Shown one piece after another: positions 53,301-64,000 of a stretch of DNA of 64,000 nucleotides. The stretch is from Stercorarius parasiticus. Its lineage: Eukaryota > Chordata > Aves > Charadriiformes > Stercorariidae. Within the stretch, counting starts at the first letter, position 1; every line of letters begins with the position of its first letter. The notes under the pieces were generated by a model, which was not told the origin of the DNA, did not search any database, and saw nothing but the letters and a program-made list of their open reading frames with translations. The stretch lies in the NCBI GenBank assembly GCA_013396915.1, contig VWZL01002212.1, positions 62,001 to 126,000 of the forward strand. Direction: 5' to 3'. The translations under genes and the position numbers were made by a program.

Positions 53301-55892
53301 TGTCCCAGTGTGATCCTTCAGAAGGACAACCCAAGGCCCACGGAGAATTTGGCTTCCAATTCATTATTAGTTGATGTGGAGACAGCTGCTGAAATAAACC
53401 ATTTGGAGGGCAGGTCGCAGTGGGGTTCGACATGCCGTTTCCCAAGGGTTCAGGAAGCATGGGGCCAAAACAGGGTACTGACGTGAAATATCTCGTACTT
53501 CACTAAAATAGTGGTAATAATTCTCAATTTCCAAAGCTCGTGGGAAGGGCTCACGTAACACTGGAAAGGAGTTGCTGGTACTTATTTCTTAGCTCTCTGA
53601 TTTTGTACAGCCTGGTACAAGAGATGAAGTATGACAAACAAACAAATTCTTTGTTGTTAGAGGCCAAAAATATTTGTTTGATTGTGTTTCACCATCAGCT
53701 TCAGTAACAAAAGCCCATTTAATATGAGGAAAACAAGGCTTGTGCCTATTAGCTGCTGTCACTTGTGCACAGGAGACTGATGACAGCCATTGATTCCACA
53801 TCACCAGCTATGACATACCTTCCAGAAAAGCACAATTTGAAGTAGTGATTTATGCTCTATTTATGTTCTTTATTACAAATATAAAACCACCATAATGACA
53901 TATGTGTTATTTCAGAGGGTTAAGATCACCCACGGAGTGTTTTATAAATGATTTCTCTTCAGCATAGCCTTATATTGTCAGGGCAATTGCTTCTGCAATC
54001 CCACTTCCAGTCTTCTCACCTTAATCAAAGTCCAGCTCTTGCTGAAATTCTGGAGATTTCCTCTTTATTAAGGTTATTTTCAGCCCCGACGCCGCCTCTG
54101 TTGTCCCTCATGCAAGAACTGCTATTCAGGCACACTCCTAGAGGCTGCTGGCTCTTTCCAGTTGTTTGAAAGTGGGTGCCTGCTTTTTGGTCCTGAGCTG
54201 GAAGGCAGACTCCCACCTTGTCTTGCACACATGTATTCAACCCCACTGTGTTTGCCCAGCCACCAGGTGAAGGATGGAGCTGTAGACACAGGACAGGGGA
54301 GGCACACACTCCACGGTCAGCCCTCCACTGTCTCGGTAAGCAGCCACAGCCTGAAGGTTTCACACAATTAATCTCTCTAATTGTTTGGGTGGAGTTGAGA
54401 CCACAGGAGCCCCCCTCTGTGTGGGTGGGGTCACTCCTTCATGCCCTTCTGTGAGCACGCAGGGGTTTAGCAGCATCCCAGTTATCTAAGTTGGAAGGTC
54501 AGCGAGGATTTGGGCTGACGGACAATTATATTAAAAGATGCTTAATTCTGTCCTCTCTACATTGTCTTGATGCATTAGTCATAAAACTAATGACCTGCCA
54601 CACAGTAGGTAGGCAATGTGTGTGTTTATGGTGTCCTTTTAGAGGCACCTCCTTCTGCTGGGAGAAGACAATCAACAGAAGCTGTCTTGTAAATCTGCTG
54701 TCCCTCAGGATATAAATGGGATCGCAGCCAAAATTCAAACGTTCCCTTTTACCTTTGCTTACCCAGTGCCCAACGCCCACGAAGTATTGACCAAGCAGAC
54801 CAGGCCTGCACCTCTGCTCTTAAGGGTTTATTGCTGTAGGTTTATCAGATCTATACAAAGGAACTGAATGTGCACGGACACCAATTTATTGTGACAAGAT
54901 GAGGCAGGAAACCCTTTCTTCCCATGCATGGGTAGGCAGCTGTGTCCAGAAATTCCAAAACCACAAGCTGAGAACTTGCTTGTGTGTGACCTGTGCTGAA
55001 ACAGAAATACCCACACGAGGGGCACCTATTCTCCTTTTACGCAAACTATGCTTTAGATTCAACACTCGCAGAGAAAAGGGATGCTGTCCACATGTGCTGT
55101 GCACGGTTAGCGGCTTGTAAATGATTTCTCCACTTGAGAGAAGAGTAATTTTTGCATCCCAGATTTGGGACAGTGGAGAAGACTTCAGATAGTCCATGAA
55201 CCAGATGCAGTTTGCTCGGGTGCTGTGCTGGGTGTACTGGAGTCAAGTAACATGCAAGCCACTGACAGGAGCTCTTGCCCAGAGAACATGCTGGCAAACA
55301 AGAACCACAGCCATCCCCCAAACCAATTTACTATCTAGTCCACTAGTACTACGATTTTTATGTAGAGATTATTGATTTTTAGGCTAAGGTGTCAGAAAAA
55401 GTGATGTTCAGTACTTAACACGTGATCTCATAGGTGATAAACTGTGTGCAATTACACAAGTACTACTTACCAGTAGTTTAAACAGCTTTTGTTAGTTGTT
55501 GTTATTATCTCTCCCAAGAGATTACTGCTATTGCTGTCTGTAGGCTGTGATTTACAGTAGTGTAATCATCTGAAAGCACCACATTTGTTAAGATTCTCAG
55601 CTAACACAAAACCAAGTCAAGTAATACTTACAGATACCAAATGGACTTAAAAAATTGTTTTTCTTACCTGAAGACGTATTATCTTATTATGTGCCACCTA
55701 CCCACTCTCCAACAGGTAGAGAAAAGTGATTTTCAATTGGGGGGGGACACACATACTAAAATGAGAAAAATACAAAGGGATTTCTGTGAATTCTACTATC
55801 AGTGGTAATCTTAGTGTGACTGAAGTGTTCAGTTACAATACAGATACCTCTTGACTCTTGTTTAAAAAAACACTGCCAGCTTTTTTTCCCAG

Positions 55893-56022
55893 AAGCTGAC
55901 ATCAAGCCTGTGAAAGTCTTCTTCCCTGAAGTGATTCAGAAAGGAAAACTAGGTGCTATTTTGTCTCGAGTGTGTAAACCATGTACATTGTTAGAGATTG
56001 TAAGAGGCCTTAAAACCCGTTG
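55893..56022 (+). CDS. Candidate coding exon of an unrecognised plus-strand transcript
   Basis: A 130-base block preceded by a strong acceptor (CTTTTTTTCCCAG) and followed by a consensus donor (TTG then GTAAGT). Only the frame that starts after two bases is open; it reads ADIKPVKVFFPEVIQKGKLG and continues GAILSRVCKPCTLLEIVRG, ending with two bases of a split codon. The composition looks protein-like, with no low complexity. I do not recognise a family. The block points towards INO80C, so the two genes would be convergent. An open frame of this length is not rare by chance, so the splice signals and the compatible downstream block (57363) carry the argument. It could equally be an exon of a long non-coding RNA. 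Confidence 0.4.
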
Positions 56023-57362
56023 GTAAGTTTTCTAGTAATAAATGATTGTTGTATTAATTTATTAAAGGTTACTTAGCCCTTCAGGAAAAAGACTGTAATT
56101 GTGCAGGGAGTTTGAGGTTTTTTCTCAACAGAGCGGACTTACAAACCTTTTTAACCTAATATTAGTTAATTTTTACTTTTGATATTCTTCACCAGTAAAA
56201 AGCCGTCCCCTTTCCTTACCTTTATTTCCTTGTGCTTTGGTGAGGTTTGACACTTACAGGCCTCTGTCAAAGGAGATCAAGGCACATCTCCCTGCATGTG
56301 CCTGCTACTCCTGTCCATGGAAGCTTGTATATAGCAACTCCATAGGGATCCACAACACTATGATTGGAGAAAGCAGGGAAACACGGGACAGCGAAGTGCA
56401 GGGGCTCCAAAATGAGCTGGCCAAAGGCCTCTCTGAATTGAGTTTTGCCACTTTCCAGGACAGGGAGCCAAAGTCATTCCTAGCACAGACGCAGCAGAGG
56501 GCAGGGCTGGGGGAGGAACTTTCCATGAGTCGTACAAACCAGTGGTGACTACTCAAGGCAAGAGCCACGGAGCTCCAGCATCCTGCTCTCCCATCCTCTA
56601 GAGAGGACAGGAAGAGGGAGACAGCAGCTGCAGCTGCTGAGAGCTTCACTCCTCTCATCGCCCCCAACACACCCCTTTCCTCGGGACCAGCTGGCCCTGA
56701 AATCCTACAGCCCCAGGCCACCCAGCCCCTACCCCAGCTGCAGCACAGCATCCCAAGCACAGAGAACAAGTAGTTCCACCCAAAGCATGGGGGAAACAAG
56801 CTACTGCAGTCTCGCCCCACAGTAAGCTGGAGGCGACCCCCCCCATCCCCAGTGTTTGCTGGACCAGCAGTGTGTGGGGGCAGGTAGCTGCACAGGAGAA
56901 GAGGAGCTTGGCCACTGGTGAACATCCTCTTCCTTTCTGAGGGACAGGACAGACGAGGCAAGGAAAATATGCTTTCCGTCCCACAAAAAGACTACGGATC
57001 AAGCTTTGCCAGTTGGACTGTACCTTGTTGCTGGACAAGCTCATTTCCCATTAATGTCAACAGGATTTCTGTGGGAGCTTAGCAACCAGCATGCTGTGAG
57101 CTGTTACAGGGCAGATGGAGGGGGATGACAGGGGAACATATTAATGCAAATGCACGTGAGGCTGAAGCCATCCGTGGTCTGTATTAACGCAGACAGGTGA
57201 TACTTGACAGATAGTAATGGTTGTACTTGAACAAATTAGTCCTCTCCCTCACTGCTGGCTTCTGCTTTACAGACGTGTCAGTTCTATTAGTCAAAACACA
57301 TTCTCCACAAGTGGTATTCATCACTGCTTCTCTTTTCAAATGCCTTTCTTTTGTCCTCTTAG
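56023..57362 (+). other. Candidate intron or intergenic stretch with a long antisense open frame
   Basis: It would be the last intron of the candidate plus-strand transcript. It is GC-rich at 56400-57000. The longest open frame of the window lies here on the minus strand (218 codons, 56305-56961); it is rich in Ser, Leu, Cys and Gly, with overlapping open frames in the other minus frame and on the plus strand. That pattern fits stop-poor GC-rich DNA better than a gene. Confidence 0.5.
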
Positions 57363-57399
57363 CAATTTAAATTCAACTTATTTATGTATATCTAGATAA
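57363..57399 (+). CDS. Candidate terminal coding block of the same unrecognised transcript
   Basis: Preceded by a long pyrimidine-rich acceptor (TTTCTTTTGTCCTCTTAG). The first base completes the TG left over from the exon ending at 56022 to give a Cys codon. The frame then reads NLNSTYLCISR and stops at TAA 57397-57399. An AATAAA lies 63 bases beyond the stop. Phase match, acceptor, stop and poly(A) signal all agree with a last exon of about 120 bases. No homology is recognised, and RNA evidence is needed to confirm that it is transcribed. Confidence 0.35.
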
Positions 57400-57461
57400 C
57401 ATCCCGTAAGTACTTTTAAATATAAATGTACTTCTCCAGTTTCTCTTCTTCTAAAGCTGTC

Positions 57462-57467
57462 AATAAA
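57462..57467 (+). other. Candidate polyadenylation signal for the plus-strand transcript
   Basis: AATAAA within CTGTCAATAAAACACTC, about 100 bases after the acceptor at 57361-57362. It is the natural end of the candidate last exon. If used, cleavage would fall around 57480-57495, about 2.1 kb from the inferred end of the convergent INO80C transcript. Confidence 0.35.
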
Positions 57468-57499
57468 ACACTCTTTAAAACTACTCCGTGGCACAGGCG

Positions 57500-59594
57500 A
57501 GCTCTTCACTTATCCCTATTTTCTCTTCTATATAGCGAGAGCTGTATTGCTCAATTCTCTCATAAGAGGCACTGATGACAGCAGCAGGTCCACGTGCTGT
57601 TCCCAAAAAGAACCTAGTTGGACTGAAGGATGTCATACATGTTGGCTGCTAGAGCTTTTCTGTCCTCAGCTTCCTGCTAAAACAAATTTGGTTTGATTGT
57701 TCCACATAGTAAACTGTTGTTGATCAATGTAAGGCTGAATGGTGCTGGTGGCTGACTCATCACTCTCAGCTTGGCTACTGCACAAAAGTGAGGTACTACC
57801 GACTGTGAAAAAGGGCCAGTAGCCAACAAAGGAAGGATCAAGGAAGGAAAGAAGAGGGAATCTAGCAGCCATCATATGGACCGAAAACATTGAGAGACGC
57901 GTCACTAACGTTTTTGCCAAATCTAAGCTGTATTTACTTTTCTGATAGCAATTGAGTCAGTAGGACTTAGGTTTTGAAAATGGCATGCATAAACACTGCG
58001 TGGTAGAAATTAGCTGAGAAGCAACATCTTAATATACAGTGCAGGAGTGCATAGAGCACTTCTGATGGTGAGGGAGTCTGGGTTCCTAAACAGTCATTCC
58101 CAAAGAATGTTAAAAATATTTGTGGGAGAGAACAAGCTGGTAAAATGCCATTTTCTGAACTACTCTCTGCTTATTTAAAGCATAAATGATCTTATAGCAG
58201 TTCTACGTGTTTTCTTTTCATATCAGTGTTAAGCTTATCTTATAAACACATCTTCAGTATGTAAAGTAAGTTAAAAAACATCCATTCTAAAACTCGGATG
58301 CATAGAGAATGTGGCTTGGATGCTTGCTGGCATGAAGAGAGATATCCTGTCTTATTCTTTTTTGTTCTGTGATACAGTTGTAGCATTATCTGGTATCCAG
58401 GGCTTTGAAGGATCTATTGTAAGCATGTCAAAGACTTTTTAAATTACTTTGCTTTTGTAAATATTAGATCACAAAAACTGAGGAACGAGTCCCACAGACT
58501 TTCATTAAACAATGTATCCCATTATTGTTTTTCCTGTTTTGGAGTTGAAATTAAACTAGCATTAATAACACTCTGCATATTTATTCCTTCAATGAGAAAA
58601 AAAAATATTGTTCTAATAATTATCCTGTCTATAGAAATGTGCATTCAAGGTGCAGCTTAGACACTAGTCACTGCTGAGTGCTGCTTGTGCAGTCAGAGAG
58701 AAGAGGTGCCTTGCACAAGATCCTGATGTCCATGATGGAACCTGGGGGAGACAGGACTGCTGCGGTCACTCGTGATTAGTGTCTCACCTCCTTAGTGACC
58801 TGGGCAGCCTAGGACTAACAAGTTATGGGACAAGTCCTTCCACCTGTCAGTTTTGCATACAGGAAGAGAACATTCCCAGTATACCCACAGCAAGTGGTAA
58901 CTCGCCTAGCAGCCTTTCTGGCTAACACCCACTGGGTTCAGAGAGATAAGGGAGGTAAGTGCCACAGCTACAGGGCAGTTGGTGGATATGGGTGTGAAGG
59001 CTGTGCTGTTGGAGGCTAGGAATGGCAGAGCCTGAACTTGGAGTCCACATTAAAACTTGACAAGAGTCTAAGGCTGGGACAAAGATGCAGAAGTGGGAAG
59101 ACAACAAATCAGCAGCATGCCATAAGGAAGAAGACAAAAAGAAAGAATGGGCAGAAAACCCTCTGCTCCCTTGCCCCTAGACTCAGTTTCAGGAAATCAT
59201 GGTCATTCTGATATCAGCATGTACTTGTCAGCGCCCCCAGCAAAAGTCCAAATCCTCCTTCAGTCTCCCGCCTCTGAAGGGTAACAATGTTCAGTTGTTA
59301 TCCATTACTCTTCTGGTACCTCATGGTGCAAATTTAGTGTCCTGATTTGGAGGTCTCACCTTGCTGAAGACCATCTGTGTGCTAGAACGTCACTGCACTG
59401 TGGAATTCCTGCTTTTTTTAGGCATCATTTTTAAAAAGTCTGGGAAATTAGTACTATTTTGTACTAATACTGTACTAACTAGCAAAGGTAGAAGAATAGT
59501 CAGGTTGTGAAAAGAAGCACTCAAAAACTACAAAGCGTCACGATTAAGAGTTATCTGGTGATTTGATCCTGCTATACATATTCATTAGGATATT
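57500..59594. other. Intergenic gap between the convergent transcript ends
   Basis: AT-rich DNA with no supported gene, repeat body or RNA. It separates the candidate plus-strand poly(A) site from the inferred INO80C end. Confidence 0.5.
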
Positions 59595-59599
59595 TTAAA

Positions 59600-60179
59600 A
59601 ACAAGTTTGAGTCCAACTTTATTTATGCTGACAGTTCTTCAATGCAAATATTTGTGTGAAGCTGGTCATTTCCACAGTGCTCAGTACCATAAACAGTCAT
59701 CAAAATAGCAGCACTTGCTAGGTATTTTAGCTTCATTTTATAGATGAGACAAAATTCTTCATAGCCAAGTGGCAAGCGCATCTGCAAAGCAGGTTTAGAA
59801 GTTGGGATATCTTGGTACCTTTTCCTTAATTCAAATGACTCTTTTTTTCTGAGCCAGAGCAGTACATAAAATATACAGGGTGGAGATGAAATCCTGTCTC
59901 TACAGAAATTAATGTAACTTAGACATTATGGTGCAGATATGTACCCTTAAGGTCGAAGTTATTCTGTTCAGCAAACCAAATTGCTTACAAATTGGCAAAC
60001 TAACAAATATCAGCATTTATCGAAATTAAATCCATATGTTCTTCAAATCCGTGTATTATCAACTACTTCCAGATGTAAATATCCATGGATAGTTTTAAGG
60101 AACCTCAGCCCCACAGTCAGTTTCATGATTCTCAGAATTAGCACTGTTAACAAGCGATATACAGCAATATTTAGTCTCT
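59600..60179 (-). other. INO80C: INO80C 3' untranslated region (inferred extent)
   Basis: Sequence directly downstream of the INO80C stop codon on the minus strand. The first canonical poly(A) hexamer met when reading leftwards is AATAAA (plus-strand TTTATT at 59618-59623), so cleavage would fall near 59595-59610. That gives a 3' UTR of about 570 bases. The stretch is AT-rich and has no convincing reading frame of its own; the open frame on the plus strand at 59981-60226 is antisense to the UTR and coding exon and is taken as chance. The UTR could be longer if a weaker or more distal site is used. Confidence 0.55.
59618..59623 (-). other. Probable INO80C polyadenylation signal (AATAAA)
   Basis: Canonical hexamer AATAAA on the minus strand, about 560 bases after the INO80C stop codon. 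No earlier canonical copy was seen between here and 60180. Transcript-end data would decide whether it is used. Confidence 0.45.
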
Positions 60180-60311
60180 TCAGGACACAATACTTGTTGC
60201 TTTCCTTAGAGCCAGGTATCCTGTAACCACATCTGAAGGGAGCATCCGAATATAGGCAAATTCTTCAATAGTACTAAATCTCAACTTGCTCTGGGGATCT
60301 GTGTAATTTGC
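60180..60311 (-). CDS. INO80C: INO80 complex subunit C, last coding exon (partial gene)
   Basis: The minus strand reads a 44-codon terminal exon (43 residues plus TGA). It begins ANYTDPQSKLRFSTIEEF and ends GYLALRKATSIVS, which I recognise as the C-terminus of INO80C (Ies6), covering the end of the YL1_C domain. INO80C is a nuclear subunit of the INO80 ATP-dependent chromatin remodeller, where Ies6 works with the actin-related protein Arp5 in nucleosome sliding. The exon starts at a codon boundary immediately after a pyrimidine-rich acceptor ending TTTCTTTTTCAG (minus strand, just above 60311). The stop codon is at 60180-60182. The rest of the roughly 190-residue protein is encoded outside the window, to the right. 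Compared with the human protein as I remember it, the middle reads YIRMLPSD rather than YIRRLPSD, and the last residue is Ser rather than Pro. Those comparisons are from memory and need an alignment. Identity is very likely; a retrocopy is excluded by the intact splice acceptor with intronic sequence beyond it. Confidence 0.95.
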   Translation of the reverse strand, partial: ANYTDPQSKLRFSTIEEFAYIRMLPSDVVTGYLALRKATSIVS

Positions 60312-63300
60312 CTGAAAAAGAAACAATGGCAGAGACACTATTCAAAGAACACAGCAAAACAGAATATTAAAAAAAGTGTCTAATTACAAGACCACAAAAT
60401 AGTGAGTTTTTTTTCCCAGTAACAGCGCTGCTGTTCTAGCATGTGACCAAAAGTTTGTACTTATTTTTCCCTTCTCCTCATGTCAGAACTTGCAAGAAGT
60501 TGAGAGACTCCTATAAAATCACATTAAAAATGCATTAAACATAAGAGAGGGCTGAAATAGTTTCATACAAAACACAGTGCAAAAGAAATTCCTCAACTCT
60601 CTAAACTCACCCTAGCAACTCTGTGCCTTGTGCAGTCTCTCACAAGGCAGCTCTCCAAAGAGCCAGGCTGCTGCCAATAAATTACCCACAAAGAGGCTGA
60701 ATTATGGGTGCTCTGATAGCTTTGGACTGATTTGCTCTTCCTGCATACAACTTAGCTTTTAATTTACTTTAAAGTGGTTGTTAAAGCAAGGGAGTCTCAG
60801 CTTACGGTTCTGTGACTGAACTGATAAGAAATTTGAACTCAAGTGTCGTGCTTTGCTACAGACGCCTGCTTTCAGGATAGCAGCCTGGCCAGCTAACCCT
60901 GGGCTACGCTGGTATCCTCTGCTATATTTGCACGCTGGGTGCCTGGGAGTGGTGCCAGTTTCCTTCCATCCTCTCCCCTTCCTTGTTGCTACAGAAACCT
61001 TGAGCTCGGATGAGCTCAGGGGGCAGCACAGGAGGCTGGGCTGGAAGAAGGCAGGCTCCAGGGGATCGCCTCTCCACCTTACGCCTCCAGGACAATCACC
61101 TCCTGTTCAACACTGTATGCCCAAGTGCTGCCAAGGCTCTGAAAGTGTCTTCTGTACCTTTCTTTAACAGGAGACGGTGGCAGGCTGCAAGGCATAGGCA
61201 GTTGAGATCCCTTAAGACCTTGCTACTAAAAAAGAAAAGGCCAGGAAAGCTGGAGCATTCCTTCCATCCATGCTGTTGAAGTGCAGAGCCCTCCACCATT
61301 TTTATCTAGGAAAGGATCTGTTGACCATGGTAACAATCCAGTTAATCGTCTGGCCTGATAAGACTTAGCAGAAAGTTATGTGTTATTTGTAGCTTGTTTC
61401 TTTACAAAGAAATGCCACAAGCTTAATTAAATGTAGTCAGCTAACAATCAAGCCATCAATTAATTTGCAAACAAACGGCAAAGTTAGGGCATTAGGAGTA
61501 AATTTATCCCTGGCGGTAACTTCATGCTTACAGCAGGTATAAATTTATTTTGATTTCACACTTTAAGTCTGGCCTCATGTAAGAAAAAGCTAACCAAGTG
61601 GAATGCTTTTCAAATGTGCATAATTCTGTAATAAACTAGCCAAGCAATACCTGCAATTTGTGTTGTGCACCAATCTAGGTTAAAAATATGACGGCAGTTC
61701 TTCATTCTGATACTTCATATTGGGCTGCACTGTTTGCACACACTAATGTATGATAACTACTCATTTATGCCACGACTTCAGTCTGAAAACAAACTTTACC
61801 ACTAATTCAGCAATAATTAAAATGGATTAGAAAAGCGAAGTAAGGTGATTTTGCAAAGAAAAAACTCTGTCATGTTTAGAAACTAAGTCAAAGGCCACAG
61901 ATACGTGTTCTTCAAATACAATAAATTAGTTATCTCAATCTGTTTCTATAGTAACAAGGCTGATCCATTTTCAGAAAAGAGAAATATAAACATTTGAAGG
62001 TTTAGGGTTTTTTTCATCTGCTTTACAATGAATTACTCTGTTTTGCATGTTAAAATATCTAAAAACTCATCTTGCAAGTTTGGAAATAATAGTTTTATTT
62101 TACAGTGTCAATATAGTAGACAATAGCTTTTGAATTCTAGGCTGCCTTACAAATACAAATTTGCTGCTCTGCTTAGACCATTGGTAAATTTAATTCCATT
62201 CGTGTTACAGAAAGAGGATCAGTAGAATTTAATTGTATATAACTAACTGCAGGTATACTGATGAGAGTGTTTTAAAACAGTTCTCTTTTTTTTTTTACCT
62301 GCTAGACCATTTAATCCTTCCCTAAATGAGTAATGCTAAGGAATTTATTTTACTGCTTTTTCCCCGTGGGGAATCCAGCATTCCCATAGAAAATATATTC
62401 TTACACAAATGCTTTCAAATTTTACACAGAAAATACAGGGACATTTTTCTTATATTAGATTTCTAAAATATTCTATTACCCCACATATCTTCCTACTAGG
62501 AAATGATCTTGAAAATATATTTAGTGCTTCTTATGAAACATTTCTAGCTTAGCAATTTAAAGGACACGCTGTCTCAGTTATCTTAATAGAAAAGATTTTT
62601 TTAAACACGGTATTTTTATCATAGTCTGGAGAAACCTTGCAGGCCAGGTAAGATAGGAAACTTGACTCACGATGTAATTAGAGGATGGAAAATTAAGGAG
62701 AAAAAAAAGTGGAAAGACAAAAAAAGAAACAAAAGCAGCACTCAATGGATTCATACAGAAAGGAGAGTATTTATACTGTTCCAGAATAGTTAGAGTACAT
62801 AAATCACTGATGGAAAGGAGAAGCTGGTAAAGAAAAACTGAGGAACTGAGAGGAAGACTCTTATTTCCTATGGCTAAACTGATCCTTAACTGGTAGGGAC
62901 ACGGTCTTCGCTCACATCTATAACCTACATCATTGTCTCACTATAGGTGCAACCACTAACTAGTTTTGAAATGCATCAAAGGCCGGTGCTGGAAAGCATT
63001 ATTTGGTTCCTTGGAGATGGGGCAGTGAAAGGGGCTTATACCCTTCCTTATGCTTTCTGCCCCACATAAGCCCATCACAGGTCAGAAATGTTACAGCAAC
63101 TCCAGTAACACCTGGTGTGAATGCTACTGATACTTGCAAAGCAACTTTAAGGGGAGAGGACAGGAAACAGATGAACATCATTAAATTACCCAGTATGGAA
63201 TTTTTGCTATTTTGGTAAACCTACTCATTATCATTTCACATGTCCACCTAGCCCCCCTTTCTCCATCCACTGCATCTTTATATAGAGTAGGGGTACTTAT

Positions 63301-64000
63301 GCAAAGTTCCTTATTCAGCCGACCCCCTTTCTTGTCTGAAAACAAGTTGCCATTATATCAAAGCAATACTCTTGGAAGACTGTAAGTCTGCCTGACTGGA
63401 GGGAATTATTTTCCCTGGGTTCGTGAGTAGTCTCTTCCATTCGCTGTCTGCCAGTTCATCTGTGAGGGAGATGTTGCTTTCCCATTCCCTCTTGCACACC
63501 AAGGGTTACCAGCCTCCATCTGAGCAACCCACTCCATATCCAAATCATGCTCAAAGGCACAGCCTGGAAACATGCCACCTCCTTGGTGCCTTATTTAAAT
63601 GTGTTACTTAAAAAATAAAAAAGTCAAAGAAAACATACGCTACTAAATCAAGAACTCAAATGTTAGGATGTGCAGGATTACTGTTGGCACTTTAGCCATT
63701 CTTCGATGCCTTGTAATGTGTATCCACTATAAGGCAGTCCTTAATTAAGTGATCACCATTTCTTTTTCTCCAGGAGGACTTTCACCTAATTCAGCGTACA
63801 GAATGCAAGGTGCTGTGTTAACCTGCACTAACATAACAAATGTGGATATTGACAGGCATCTCTATGAGGTCGTATCAACCCTGTGAGGTGGGCTACTGCC
63901 CCGTGAATGAGAAACAGATTAAACTAGGGGGGAAGGGGCCCAGAAATTCTGGGCTCTTTGACATTACAAAGTTTTCGTTATTGTAGTTACTTAGCATAAC
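60312..64000 (-). other. INO80C: INO80C last intron (partial, runs off the right edge)
   Basis: The DNA upstream (on the minus strand) of the terminal exon is intron for at least 3.69 kb. I looked for the expected preceding exon, coding for the stretch with a motif like LPWQLNDPNYF and KYSDVSGLL, and did not find it, so it lies beyond the window. The intron is AT-rich. A GC-richer island around 60890-61200 holds plus-strand open frames that look random. The part at 61380-62100 carries several TAATTA-type homeodomain core motifs. No CR1 element or other recognisable repeat was seen inside it. Confidence 0.85.

Larger units (their letters stand above)
36108..55892. other. Intergenic DNA with GC-richer patches and scattered exon-like blocks
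   Basis: Besides the candidate exons and repeat pair listed separately, GC-richer patches at about 36870-37350, 39380-39540, 42560-42860, 47900-48660 and 52080-53400 produce long open frames on both strands. None shows a recognisable domain. No CpG island strong enough to call a promoter was seen, although 39380-39540 has more CpG than its surroundings. Confidence 0.55.

Noticed and set aside
59981..60226. 81-codon plus-strand frame overlapping the INO80C exon
   Set aside because: It is antisense to the INO80C coding exon and 3' UTR, with no features of its own.
60853..61279. Two plus-strand frames of about 100 codons inside the INO80C intron
   Set aside because: A GC-rich patch with overlapping frames. 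No domain was seen and no splice sites frame either one.
60312..64000. Search for the penultimate INO80C exon
   Set aside because: No minus-strand match to the expected residues before the YL1_C end was found, so it was not annotated in the window.
1..64000. CRISPR array, prokaryotic operon, phage or plasmid system
   Set aside because: CR1 elements, a spliced vertebrate gene and low gene density show vertebrate nuclear DNA. No spaced direct-repeat array is present.

Overview
This is a window of vertebrate nuclear DNA, almost certainly from a bird. It is gene-poor and moderately AT-rich, with no bacterial-style gene packing. It carries 3' ends of CR1 non-LTR retrotransposons, two of them well preserved and ending in the ATTCTATG / ATTCTGTG octamer repeats typical of avian CR1, plus an older decayed CR1. 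Species cannot be named from the sequence.

The one gene recognised with confidence is INO80C (the Ies6 subunit of the INO80 chromatin remodeller). Its last coding exon lies on the minus strand at 60180-60311. It has a clean splice acceptor and encodes the C-terminal part of the YL1_C domain followed by a stop. Everything from 60312 to the right edge is then INO80C intron, and the previous exon lies outside the window. The 3' UTR runs leftwards to a probable poly(A) signal near 59618.

Left of INO80C the window reads as long intergenic DNA. A convergent plus-strand transcript end of unknown identity is possible at 55893-57490: two exon-like blocks with good splice sites, matching phase, an in-frame stop and an AATAAA. 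Other isolated exon-like blocks (3124-3290, 37693-37849, 41395-41515, 47389-47456) are weaker. They could belong to a long non-coding RNA, to an unrecognised gene, or be chance.

Layout: 1-12970 intergenic, with a CR1 scrap at 5388-5440. 12970-13990 decayed old CR1. 14000-25140 intergenic with simple repeats. 25140-25500 CR1 3' end. 25500-35635 intergenic, with some stretches that look like conserved regulatory DNA. 35636-36107 second CR1 3' end. 36108-55890 intergenic, with candidate exons, a diverged repeat pair and GC-richer islands. 55893-57490 candidate transcript end. 59600-60311 INO80C 3' end. 60312-64000 INO80C intron. Most open reading frames of 60-200 codons here occur on both strands over the same DNA, lack splice context or family resemblance, and are treated as chance. 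No CRISPR, operon, tRNA, rRNA or intact retroviral gene was seen.
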